NCBI GenBank assembly: GCA_958299035.1
Contig: CATQJL010000112.1
Coordinates: forward strand, 44,846,941-44,910,940
Direction: 5' to 3'
DNA from: Cylicocyclus nassatus
Lineage: Eukaryota > Nematoda > Chromadorea > Rhabditida > Strongylidae
DNA length: 64,000 nt
Shown: piece by piece, positions 36,201-46,399 of the stretch
Layout: the number at the start of each line of letters is the position of its first letter
Position numbering within the stretch: position 1 is the stretch's first letter
Notes under the pieces: model-generated
Seen by the model: the letters and a program-made list of their open reading frames with translations, nothing else
What the model was told of the DNA's origin: nothing
The model's database searches: none
Position numbers and translations under genes: made by a program

Positions 36201-39200
36201 ATATATTTCTATATGTCTAGAGATCTGCGAACTAAGAGGCGAAAAATCGTTACCGAAACAATAGATCTATTTTCGGGTCAGACTTCGAATATGTAAAAGT
36301 TCTCACAGACGCAAAATGGTCATTCCAGCTCCCATCTGTTCATTTCAGGTACGAATTTGCGCTTCGACAGGTTGATCCAAGCCTTTATCTCCCATACTGG
36401 GATTCTACAATGGACGGTGCTCTTGCACGACCTCAGGATTCAGTCATGTTTTCGTAAGCATGGGAGCATATTCTCACGTTAAATAGTACACATAAGCCGG
36501 GCATTATCCAGAGCTGAACTCACAGGGACAACTGACGCATCAGGTTTCCTAAATAGCGGCCCCTACATGAATTTCCGAACATTGGAGGTAAAATTAAGCC
36601 ATGTATAGGTGATGATAAATTTAACTGATTGTGTTCAGGGAAATGCGCAAGTCAAACGAGCTGTGGCTGCACAAGGACAGACGATGAAGGATAGCGACAT
36701 CGATTTTGTTATGCGTCAGAATCAAATTGACCAAATCATGTCTTACACTGCTCCTCGACAGGTGAGGGAGTTGTTAAGGCGGGTACAAAGTCGTCCGTGC
36801 GCGAAAGCTGTGGCAGCTGAGTTCCAATGTCGTGCCAGCTGTATGCCGGAACCCAGGTGGAAGCGCTCCGTTAATCGATCAGTGTTTCGGCACGGCGCTG
36901 GCACGACTCTAGCACGCCTGACATGGGCAAGCTAGACGCAGCTAAATGTGTCACACTTGACTGCTACGAATCAGCTGAGAATGAAAATTTCAGGGCTGCC
37001 CATATCGAACTGAGTACAACTGCCTCGAATACACACATGGAAACGGACACATTTTCGTCGGCGGCGATATGTACGAGATAGCCACCTCAGCCAATGATCC
37101 GATATTCTGGCTACACCACGGTTTCATCGACCTTATTTGGGAAATGTGGAGACAGGCAAGACAGGTAAGCAGCACTTAAGACAAAAAAAGGAAACGACAG
37201 TTTCCTTGGTGAGATGTGGGCTTCTCCCCCCTAAAAATTCGCAGTACCATAAATATGATGAAATCCACGCTTATATGTTTTCTTTTCCCAGACTCGTGCT
37301 GATCGTGAAACGCTCTATCCTCCGGATAACCAATACTGCTCGGCACCTCAACACTTTGCCGCCTCTCAAATGGTACCATTCTCACCGATGAGGTAAAAAA
37401 TATACTCATACGCTCATAACGTCTCAACTTGGCTATCTATAGGAATGTCGATGGTTTGTCGAACAAGTATACTGATAACCTCTATCAGTATGCACCTCGA
37501 CCGACATGCTCACGTGGTCAACCGGATTGTGGATCAAGGTGAGAAGCCTTATGCAACCTCACCAGTATCTGGTGCATCTTTCGTGAACAAAGCTATTTGT
37601 CTAGAAAATCAGAAGCAGATATACAGGGTGTCCAAAAAAATGTGAACACTGTTTGATCGTTAATGACTCCCTTGTTTTCATGTCTTTCGCCGAGCTTGAG
37701 GTACCATTTTGTAGAGCGAGGTCCAACTTAGACTTACAGTATGGAGCGAATCATCGTTCGCTCTTCATTACTGCAGGATTACGGTAGGAATTACGACAAG
37801 GATTTTAGGCCATTAAGGGCCATTTTCTGCCTCGAACCAGAGCCAAAGAGCCAAACAAGCCAAAATCTTTTGTACTATGGCAATGGAAGCCGCTGATTTC
37901 GAAGATGAAATTTCTACTTTACTGTGGTGCTTCTTTTCAAAGTTATCCTAGGTAAACTGTAATAACTGACTTCCCAGCATGTGTCAAAAATGTGATTACA
38001 CCGTCAAAAAACTGAAAGCACTCGTAGAAAGTTGTATAGCGGAATCAGCGTAAATGCGCGAAAATCCTAGTGCGTCATTTTTCAGATTTTTTGAAAAAAA
38101 TTTCGGATGGCATATTTCACAACAGTTCCACATGCTGGAACTTCTTACCGTAATCCTACAGTAACGAAGCGCGAACACTGATTTGCTCCATACGTAAATC
38201 TAAGTTGAACCTCGCTCTAAAAAACGTGCCTGAAGCTCGACGAAAGACATGAAAGCAAGGAAGTTATTAATGACCAAACAGTGTTCACATTTTTTGTGAC
38301 ACTGTATTGAGATCCAGACATTCCAAAGTGAGAAGCGGCTGGTCCCGAATGCACACTTATAGATTCTTATTCTGCGATTTCACCCATGGAGCACCAAAAT
38401 GTGTATCTCGAATCAAGCCGGGATCCCCGTGCACTGGATATGCTCAAGGAGAAAATCCTTGCTACATGGGTCAATGCCAAGGAGGACTTTGCGTCGGAGG
38501 GGTCAGATACAACCTCTCAGAATTCTGAATAAATGATACCACTTTGTAAAAACCTTTTGAATTGCTGTTGCAGGGTCCAGTAAACGTACCTCAACCTGCC
38601 CCAATCGTACCTACGGCGCCTGTTGTTATGGCAACGCAGGTAGACTGACTTCTGTAAGATGGGCAACAAATTTCTTTGCTTCTTTAGGAGACTTGCTACA
38701 ATGAAGACGAGTGCTGTGGACCATGGGCTGCTAATGGAGAATGCACGCGGAACGCTGCCTACATGACTGAATGGTGCAAAGCAAGCTGTGGTCATTGTCA
38801 TCCTCAGTATAGGCTTGCTGATGGTCAGTGCTTTCATTCAACTGGAATAATCAACTATATTTTTCAGACGAAAACTGAATCCTCTCATAAAATGGGGTAA
38901 TTTTGAACAAGGGAGGAGCGTCAGACGCAAATGATTCTCATATTCGTGAAGAACGTTATCCTCATAACACCATGTACAGTCCTTTGGAGGCGCCGCAGTG
39001 ATTTCGCGCCTCTGCGTTTATAGTTGGTCGCGTGTCAGTTCCGTGTCGGTACGTGAAGGCACACGAACAACTATGGGTGCAAAATTGGTTGGATAACACT
39101 ATATGCGTCTCTCATCATTTTTTCATTATTTCTTCCAAAAGCCTCATTCGAAAGTTTCATTTTGTTCGCAGAAGCCTATTCGATTACTCATTGTTTCTGT

Positions 39201-41174
39201 ATATACAAGACCATAACCGGAATCTTTCAGATTGCTCTGATCGTCATCCCAACTGTGTATCATGGACGCAACAAGGTGAATGCACAAGGAACCCCAAATG
39301 GATGGGAGAAAATTGCAGAAAATCTTGTAATCGTTGTGGACAGACTAGGGCAGCTGTATGTTCAGCAGGCGCTAGAGGTGGCCAAAGTCTGTTTGTGTCT
39401 GTTTAGATCTGAATCACCAAAACTCTTCTATATTCTTGTGTTCAGCCACGCAACAAGGGCAGCTGAGCAACCAGATCGTATGCGAAAATTCGGACGGATG
39501 CTACAACGAGAACGTTTGTTGTCCCCATTGGGCCTTATACGGCGAATGCCGAAAATCTGCGCCATGGATGGCCTGCAACTGTAGGGTGTCTTGCGGTCAC
39601 TGTTACCCGGAGGATTATGTTTATGGATGTGAGAATTCCGCAAGATCGGATAACAGTTCGCTTGCATAATGACTGCATTTCCAGCTTGCTCCGATTATCA
39701 TCGTGAATGTGCCGGTTGGGCTAGATTGGGCGAATGCGAGAAGAATCCATGGATGTCAGAAAACTGCAGAGCTTCTTGCAGGACTTGCTACTCGCAGTGG
39801 GATCTTCGAGACATGTGCAGAGGAGCAGTAGGTGGGCGTATCCCGATTTACCGAGTTTTTTAATCTTATATATAAAGCTGAATGTCTGTTTGTATGTATG
39901 TATGTATGTATGTCTGTACGTATGTTCCGAATAGAAAATTCCATTTCTGAACCGATCCGGACCAAACTTGGCACACATACACTACGGGCCCCGGCGGGTG
40001 TCATAGGCTACTTTTGGTCATCGATCGATATCGATTTTATCGATTTTTATCGATTTTTTTGCTGAGTTCACCTACGGGGCTGGGAGTTGGCACAGGGGGG
40101 TAATCGAGCATGGGGATTCCGAATACAATATTGGTTTTCAGGATTATCGATTACTTTTATCGATTTTATCGATTTTTTTGCAAAGTTTGAGCTACGGGGC
40201 TGGGAGTTGGCACAGGGGGGTAATCGAGCATGGGGATTCCGAATACAATATTGGTTTTCAGGATTATCGATTACTTTTATCGATTTTATCGATTTTTTTG
40301 CAAAGTTTGAGCTACGGGGCTGGGAGTTGGCACAGGGGGGTAATCGAGCATGGGGATTCCGAATACAATATTGGTTTTCAGGATTATCGATTACTTTTAT
40401 CGATTTTATCGATTTTTTTGCAAAGTTTGAGCTACGGGGCTGGGAGTTCGCACAGGGGGGTAATCGAGCATGCTGATCATCCCCAAGGGGGGTGATCAGC
40501 ATGCTCGATTACACCCCTGTGCCAAATTCCAGCCCCCTAGCTCAAATTTTCAAAAAATTGATAAAATCGATAAAAGTAATGGACGATCTTGAAAACTAAT
40601 ATTGTGTTCGTAATCTGCATGCTCGATTACCCCCTGTGCAAACTCCCAGCCCCGCAGGTCAAACTTTACAAAAAAATCGATAAAATCAATAAAAGTAATC
40701 GATAATTCTGAAAACTAATATTGTATTCGGAATCCCCATGCTCACTTCCCCCTGTGCCAACTCCTAGCCCTGTAGGTGAACTCTGCAAAAAAATCGATAA
40801 AAATCGGTAAAATCGACATCGATCGATAACGAAAAGTGGACTGTGACACCCGCCGGGGCCCGAAGTGTATGTGTGCCAAGTTTGGTCCGGATACGGCGGA
40901 GCCGGGTAAGCCAGCTAGTGCTTGATACATTTTTTCAGGATCGGTAGCGCCAGTGGCTCAGAGGCGTCCGCAGCAGCCAAGCCGTGCTCAGTTTGATCAA
41001 TTCGGAGGCTTTGGAGGTTTTGGAGGTTTTGACGACGGCTGGGGCATGGGGTGGGGCGATGGCATGGGTGGCGGTCGAAGAGGTGGACGAGGAAGAGGAG
41101 GCTGGAGACAACCACAACCATTCGGCGGCTGGGGATGGCAGAGAGCAAAGAGGAACCGCTTCCCTAGAAAATAA
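27204..41174 (+). CDS. Tyrosinase (type-3 copper) with four ShKT domains, 18 exons
   Basis: Exons: 27204-27335, 34624-34762, 34828-34891, 34963-35032, 35259-35365, 36349-36453, 36512-36587, 36639-36761, 36994-37164, 37292-37392, 37443-37538, 38363-38501, 38574-38639, 38688-38823, 39231-39386, 39446-39628, 39685-39831, 40939-41174. All phases agree, giving 748 residues. Residues 1-15 are a signal peptide. CuA is in [14 protein letters not shown] (His156, His165; an upstream His at 146 or 152). CuB is in [13 protein letters not shown] (His287, His291) and [10 protein letters not shown] (His314). ShKT domains of six cysteines lie at about 466-500, 510-544, 579-613 and 623-656; the tail 671-748 is rich in Gly, Arg and Trp. 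The enzyme should be a secreted copper oxidase of phenols (monophenol or catechol to quinone), in nematodes linked to cuticle or eggshell tanning. All copper ligands appear intact. It resembles the C. elegans tyr genes; which one is the orthologue cannot be told. Confidence 0.93.
28803..29068 (+). mobile_element. hAT-like MITE in tyrosinase intron 1, copy 1
   Basis: Ends caatggcggtcccagg and ccgccactg are hAT-type inverted termini. The flanks ctgtgaag and gtgtgaat agree at 6 of 8 bases, consistent with an aged 8-bp duplication. The body holds a G run and ccattctcgg-gggcc near the right end. It aligns with 34115-34415 in the same orientation. Confidence 0.6.
30497..31358 (+). repeat. Dispersed repeat with tRNA-like promoter motifs, copy 2 (tyrosinase intron 1)
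   Basis: 30497-31230 matches 285-1017 inverted. An A-box-like tggtcgagagg (30660-30670) and B-box-like ggttcaaagcc (30703-30713) sit in a tRNA-like sequence. Beyond 31230, gggggtttactagcggcc (about 31331-31348) is an inverted copy of the left end, so this copy may be a TIR element that captured a tRNA-related segment and not a plain SINE. Confidence 0.55.
33018..33415. mobile_element. TIR element in tyrosinase intron 1
   Basis: Ends gatgagatacatatatttgg and, read back, gatgggacacatatatttgg are inverted. At the left is a 14-bp perfect stem (tatttggaatcagc / gctgattccaaata) and at the right a similar imperfect one. No coding. Confidence 0.5.
33708..34062. mobile_element. PIF/Harbinger-like MITE in tyrosinase intron 1
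   Basis: Left end aggcaccgtccacc and right end ggtggtacggtgctt are inverted, with TAA on both sides (33705-33707, 34063-34065). The ends match those of the element at 24200. The two overlapping plus frames inside have no family resemblance. Confidence 0.5.
34115..34415 (+). mobile_element. hAT-like MITE in tyrosinase intron 1, copy 2
   Basis: Ends cagtggcggtcccagg and gtccgccactg. It is a direct-orientation copy of 28803-29068 with a G run near the left end and a second poly-G at 34389-34398. It ends about 210 bases before exon 2 of the tyrosinase gene. Confidence 0.65.
35549..36002. mobile_element. TIR element in tyrosinase intron 5
   Basis: Left atacttggtgactccggcc and right accggggtcaccaagtat are inverted. 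Subterminally it has tgaaacgctgatactaaat, shared with elements at 18230, 56046 and 57929. It makes up about half of the intron between the exon carrying the CuA motif and the next exon. Confidence 0.6.
37624..38304. mobile_element. Tc1/mariner-type MITE ('cagggtgtcc' ends) in tyrosinase intron 11
   Basis: Ends cagggtgtccaaaaaaatg and, read back, cagtgtcacaaaaaatgtg, with inverted similarity for at least 50 bases and TA on both sides (37622-37623, 38305-38306). It fills most of the intron between exons 11 and 12. A diverged relative is nested at 56231-56877. Confidence 0.75.
39862..40919 (-). repeat. 'acccggctccgcccg' repeat, copy C, occupying tyrosinase intron 17
   Basis: In minus orientation it runs from actagctggcttaccc (40919) to the tatataagatt tail (39862), preceded by a GTAT microsatellite on the plus strand. 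It holds 3.3 head-to-tail copies of a 120-base unit (40079 to about 40470) and then a turn-around at 40471-40505 into inverted units (40506-40760). The intron (39832-40938) has only 30 bases left of the repeat and 19 right of it. Splice sites and phase are intact. Confidence 0.85.
40079..40470 (+). repeat. 120-bp perfect tandem repeat array
   Basis: Units start at 40079, 40199, 40319 and 40439 (last one partial) and appear base-identical, apart from one change in the fourth (gttggcac to gttcgcac). Each has ctgggagttggcacagg, a gattcc..aatattgg block, two cgattttatcg stretches and gagctacgggg. 120 is a multiple of 3, so several frames stay open on both strands (up to 144 codons). These are periodicity artefacts. 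Confidence 0.9.
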
Positions 41175-41396
41175 TTATTATTCCTGAAAAAAGCTCAGTG
41201 ATGGGTAGTGCCTACATTTGTGCGATACATCTTATGAGCTGATTGTTACGATTGCAAGTTTTACATACCGTAACGAGTACATGTCTCCCTTTGTCAGGGT
41301 GCTTTCCTTCATTCACTTAGTGTGTTTAAATTGAATGTGTGCTCTAATTATTACACGTTATTTCACATGTTATACATGTCTGCCTATGGAGATCGC

Positions 41397-41402
41397 AATA
41401 AA
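41397..41402 (+). terminator. Candidate polyadenylation signal of the tyrosinase gene
   Basis: aataaa 223 bases after the tyrosinase stop codon, the first match on this strand downstream. This is a plausible 3'UTR length for a nematode gene; no cleavage site evidence. Confidence 0.4.
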
Positions 41403-41537
41403 GCTTGTTTACACTACATATGCAAAACCACAAAACTCCATATCTTTAGAAACTAAACTTTGCGAAGCTTTTGTAAAAAGTAGACCCGCCCACGACTTTC
41501 AAGCTTGTTTCAAAAAGAGAAATAGGTGTCAAATGCC

Positions 41538-42005
41538 TTATGTCGTGTTAGAACATGCTGTACTGTCTTTTTGTAGCAGAAATTGGCTTCCGCAAACCAA
41601 AAGTATACTCTTTTGGTCAGATCTATAAATCTTGATGCTTTTTGATTTCTTATGTTTGTCCTTCAAAAATGGAATCGAAGGTTTTGAGCGCGAAGCATTC
41701 ATCTGACATTGGATTCGACGAAGGCAATCATGTCTTCCAAGGAGCGGCATACCGGGTTGTGATTCTTGAAGTTTACCAACAACAGCATCAGAATATTTTG
41801 GCATCCCTGTTTTACGAGAAAGGGCCGTGAAAAAATCTTTCGCAACATATTTTCTTACCGCATGCATTATATCAGGTCGAACAGAAAACGTTGTCTCACC
41901 ATTTTTTGAAAATCCGTAATGTAACCTTTTGGACTCAAAGTTCTCTGTGGCACATTGGATGAGTGTATTAAAGGCAGTAGATCGGCAGAATGAGACCCGT
42001 GACAA
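41538..42005 (-). other. Unassigned 155-codon open frame downstream of tyrosinase
   Basis: The frame is open for 155 codons on the minus strand, has ordinary codon composition and includes segments such as GKLQESQPGMPLLGRH. I do not recognise it. Its first 11 codons overlap the end of the adjacent MITE (41972), so the ATG is doubtful. It could be a transposase or host-gene remnant. Confidence 0.25.
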
Positions 42006-42411
42006 AACAAGGTCACAGGGTAGCAGCCCCCATATGGAACCTATCGGTCAAAGTCCGATCTTTCTCTGCCACTTCTAACCCCTGAAATTTCAATGCGAGA
42101 GCAGCGCTCATTTCCTCTCCTCTCCGACCCCACTCACCTCATGGACGAGTGACTTCCACAGCCAGAGCGCCCACCGCAATGCTATAAGCAAAGGGTCCTG
42201 CAGCGACTCCTCGTCTTCGCCTAGCGGGCTTCGCGTTCACCCGTCTGGGCGGGGTCGGAGAGGAGAGAAGGTGAGCGCTGCTTTCGCTTTGAAACTTCGG
42301 GGGTTAGAAGTGGCAGAGAAAGATTTAACTTTGGCCCATATGTTCCGTTATGGGGGCTCCTATCCTGCGGCCTTGTTTTACCACGGGTCTCATTCTGCCG
42401 ACCCACTGCCT
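41972..42411. mobile_element. Palindromic MITE, 440 bp, TTAA flanks
   Basis: Ends aggcagtagatcggcagaat and, read back, aggcagtgggtcggcagaat, flanked by TTAA on both sides (41968-41971, 42412-42415). Arms of about 170 bases are inverted copies (cccctgaaatttcaatgcg against the segment near 42290). The 'aggcag' termini resemble the Harbinger-like elements at 24200 and 33708, but a TTAA target would point to piggyBac; the class is unsettled. Confidence 0.6.
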
Positions 42412-42547
42412 TTAATGACTCAGCGGCTCTCTACAAATAAACTTACCAGAGCGTCATCTCTGCTTGATATAGGTTTGCACTGACTCTACTATCCCTATGC
42501 CTTCCTCGTGATTGCATGATGTTGTTTGGTGTGTGATGTGTGTGTGT

Positions 42548-43265
42548 GGTGTGTGTTGTCCGAATAGAAAACTTATACATTTTAAACCGATGCGAAGCAA
42601 ACTTGGCACTGCTCACATACACCTTGGGGCTGGCGAGTGTCGTAGGCTAATTTTCGTTATCACTCGATACCGATTACCCTATTTTCCGGTTTATAAGCCG
42701 CACCTTATATAAACCGCACCCGCCGCAGCGAACAATGGTGCGAAAGAGCCTTCGAAAAGAAAGTTTTGATCTAACAAACTGAAAACTCGCTGCATTTTGT
42801 GACTGCTTTCATTGCGCATGTTCATATTTTCAGATATTTCTTTGTTCTTTCCAGAGGTTCGGACGATTTTGAGGTGTTTGGGTTGTGTTTTTTCCTCAAG
42901 GATGCAATGGAGTTGACCGTGTTTTCTTTTGTTCTTAAAGATGTTACTGAGGTTAAAGCTGCTGCTATTTTATTCGATTTTAATGATTGTTGATGATGAT
43001 GTTGATGTTTCAGTGGTGCTTTCGATGCTTCCACAAGAAAGAGCAAAAGCAGAAAGTTACAATCAGGCTATTAGGTAAAATAGGCGGTGGTTGGCTGCTT
43101 GCGCGGCTTCGCACATCGCGACCATCATCTCGCATCAGCCCGCGCGCGGCGAAAATAATTGCGGCTTATACGCCGGAAAATAGGGTATATCGATTTTTTG
43201 CAAAGTTTGAGCTACGCGGTTGCTAGTTGGCACAGTGAGGGGGGTATGTGAGCATGCTGATTTCG
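42548..43265 (-). repeat. 'acccggctccgcccg' repeat, copy D, interrupted by a TIR element
   Basis: 42548-42676 (gtgt-ccgaatagaaaac, agcaaacttggcactg) and 43186-43265 (tcgattttttgcaaag, tttgagctac) are consecutive parts of the family consensus. They are separated exactly by the TIR element 42677-43185. Both outer ends are degraded. Confidence 0.6.
42677..43185. mobile_element. TIR element with 'ccctattttccgg' ends nested in copy D
   Basis: Left ccctattttccggtttataa and right, read back, ccctattttccggcgtataa, flanked by TA (42675-42676, 43186-43187). A 509-bp element without transposase. A shorter copy is at 45502-45716. Confidence 0.7.
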
Positions 43266-45501
43266 AATATATGTCATATCCGGGTTTGCCAGCGAGTGTT
43301 TGCGTAATCCTAAGCACATACTGCGTCGGAAGTTTCGGGAACTTCTGTAAGTGGATAAATGTTCTCATTCAGATTTTCCGGCATCTTTATGTCGCATGGG
43401 TTGGTATGGCGCATGAGCATCGGAGAGTTTGGAATTTTTTTGAATATTTTCGGCATAGGCTTACCCTGAAGTCAGGTGTACAAGCCTCTCCTGATTGCTT
43501 CAAAGGCGAACACGACAAAGAATTCCGCGGGATCCTTCGCGATGTGGCGCGTCAAAGTCACCTTCCCAATATAACACTGGAGAGATTTTGATGCTGAGAC
43601 GGGGCCCTGTACTAGGTAATCGCCCAAGTTCCGCTGGAAAAGGTGGATCTCGAAAAGAGAAAATCTTCCCAAAAAGTGGGTGTTCAGAAGAAAAAAGTCT
43701 GAAATTGGGGTTTAACACATTTAGGATCGACATAAATCGTCCTTGGTTATGATTAGAGCTTTTCGACATTTCTATCTACCTTAGGCCCAATTTTTGAATT
43801 ATCATCTTCAGACCACCTACTGATGGGCGGTGCGCCTGCGTCGCTTCTACCTTCTGGAGCGATTCGCTTCAAATTCACCATTTGCAGCGGGACTTGAGCG
43901 TTACCATTTGGGGCCGCGTTGTTATACAGCATCCAAATCTGACCAATCTCAACTTGGGACGGTGTTTTTGACTAAGAGAATTCTACGAGAGAGCGAACGC
44001 TTTGTGAGCAGCATGCGCAGCGCCGTGCGCCCACGCTGTGCTCGCTCTTGTACAATGCGTTCGACAGGGCCAGCGCCGCGTAGTGCAGTCACACACCTGC
44101 GCGCGAGCGCTACTGTGGACTGCAGCGTGCAGGGACCCTGCGCAAAGCCGTGTGGTCCTTGATCTAGATACTCTCCCTTCTTTTTTCTCAACCTATTCGC
44201 TGTCCTGCTTACAAATTTCCGAGCTTTTCCTGTCTAAAACTCTACTTCGGTGCTCTTTCTGAGATTTCTCAAAGTATCACCGCGCGAATGGAAGACAAAA
44301 TGGAGTTTGAAGTCTTTTAGTGTAATTTAATCATTTATTTGAGAATTTTGAAAAAGACTTGTGCTCTTCCTCTTTACAGCTAAAGGTTATATCGTATTGT
44401 AATCGTGTATCGTGTAGGTCGAGAGAGCAGTTTGAGTGAACAGCATGTTGGCGCTGTTCAGTCAAACCCAAATGATATACGATTACCTCCGTTGGAACAC
44501 AAGTCGATATAATGAATCATGAAATCTGGAATCAGTCTTTGGAAGAAGGCCTGGATAAAGTGAAAGATGTCATGAAGAAGAACGCTCAAGAAAATGACAC
44601 CTCCTTCCTTTGCTGCGAAAAAAAAACCATATCCGATATCAAGACATATCGCATATGAGCGTAAAAGCAATAAAAATGACATTCAACTGCTGCAAAAACG
44701 GAAAAATCACGAGATACAAAGATAAAAGAAGGCCCGCGATGTTGTGCGCAGCATGGCCCCTGCACGCTGCGCACGGTAACGCTCGCGCGTAGATGCATGA
44801 CTGCACTACGCAGCGCTGGCCCCGTCAAACACATTGCACACCTGTGAATAGGGTAGAAAATATCTTGAATTTTCGGCTTAGACATCTTGCGCGGTAAGAA
44901 ATCTGTACGGAGAACTGGCTAACTTAAAGCATCATCTTTCGTTTTCTTCATCAATCTGCAACTTGCATATCGAAAGGCGCCTCACCCTCAAAACTGAGAG
45001 ATGTTTTTGCTGCCTTCTGCATACTTGAGTTTTCGATACGACGGTTCTAAAACTGTGTGGCACGTTGTATCAGAGGGAGATGAATATAAACATACGCTTC
45101 GATTCACATAACATTCGCGCTTATCAGATGATGTTCGTGAAACTTTGGCAGTTTACTTTTCTCACATTTACTTATTTTTCCTAAAGCTTTGCTAGAATGA
45201 TTCGCGATTGCTTTAAAGGACCAGGAAGGTTGCTTATGCTGTTTTATGTTGTTTCAGCGAACGAACTTCGACCAAATGCAACTAGACCGATAAAACTTGC
45301 TTCAAGATCGTACTATTAAACACCTTCATTTCTCCGTTTTGTCGAGATCTTGGAAAGGCAAGGCCTCTTGAAGGAACATTTATTCAGAAATATTTGACTA
45401 GCTTTGACACACTCCGGAAAAATTCAAACTTGAGGAGCGTTCTGTGATTTGTAACAAAATCTTCAAGTGCAGATCATGAGCGCCGAGTTTTCTTCGAATT
45501 A
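43266..45501. other. Repeat-derived region with a GC-rich inverted repeat
   Basis: 44045-44160 and 44720-44835 are inverted copies of one GC-rich segment (gggccagcgccgcgtagtg; gcagcgtgcaggg), with about 560 bases between them, probably another foldback element whose ends were not resolved. The frames at 43830-44162 and 44586-44885 are the two faces of this repeat. No gene recognised. Confidence 0.45.
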
Positions 45502-45716
45502 CCCTATTTTCAGTTGTATAAGCCGCACTTTTTCAAATTTTCAAACGACCTGCCAGCCCCTTTATTGTGTGTCTAGAAGCAAAACTTATGCCGCACGATT
45601 CTTTCAGGCAATACGCAGCCATGTGTAGGATCCTTTGGTTGCGAGGTCCTTTGATGTGTTCGGGCTGGTCGATGTAAGCTAATACCACCCCGCGGTTTAT
45701 GCACTTGAAAATAGGG
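45502..45716. mobile_element. TIR element with 'ccctatttt' ends, second copy
   Basis: Left ccctattttcagttgtataa and right, read back, ccctattttcaagtgcataa; both followed by ccgc-rich bases as in 42677. 215 bp; left flank TA, right flank AC. Confidence 0.55.
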
Positions 45717-46123
45717 ACATCTCTTATGTTTTACAGCGGTGTTGAGGTGTTACAGCCGCGTCTTTGTAAATTTTCTCCTCAAGTGTCTATGCTAGAAAGT
45801 GCCTGAAACGGCTTGCCAAGATGCTTCGAAGACTGTCATGCACACCATGTCAAGTTTATATATTTCATTGTTTCCTAAGATCGAAGTCATTTTCCTACTA
45901 TTTTATACACTTTTGAGTTTCACTCTCAACGTTTTGGGCCGTATAAATAATGATCCGCACCTGTTGCTGAAACTGCAGCAAGACTAGATGCTTTTCATAC
46001 ATGCGTATAGTAGGAATCGTGGCAAATTCTTATTTTTGTGATGTCGCAAAAAGCAAAAATCAAATCACAACAAGCAGCACCAGAGTTTTGATTGTCTAAG
46101 TGAAGAACTATTTTATGGTATAT

Positions 46124-46399
46124 ACTAGATGGCAAACCCGGCTCCGCCCGGGACCAAACTTTGCACACATACACTTCGGGGCAGGGAGCGTGTCATAGTC
46201 CACTTTTCGTTATCGATCGATCGATAACGAAAAGTAGCCTATGACACGCTCCCTGCCCCGAAGTATATGTGTGCCAAGTTTGGTCCGAATCGGTTCAGAA
46301 ATAAAAATTTCTGTTCCGCACATACGTACAGACATACAGACAGACAGACATACAGACATACAGACAGACATACAGACATTCAGCTTTATATATAAGATT
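46124..46399 (+). repeat. 'acccggctccgcccg' repeat, copy E, with a 136-bp palindrome
   Basis: Begins actagatggcaaaccc and ends with a GACA/CATA run and cagctttatatataagat. The middle (46151-46286) is a nearly perfect palindrome: the 'gaccaaactt-gcacacatac' block and its reverse complement meet at atcgatcgatcgat (46213-46226). A truncated minus copy of the head may end at 47464 (gagccgggtatgtcagc). Confidence 0.7.

Noticed and set aside
40068..40502. 144-codon minus and 129-codon plus frames with 40-residue repeats
   Set aside because: Both follow from a 120-bp non-coding tandem array inside an intron.
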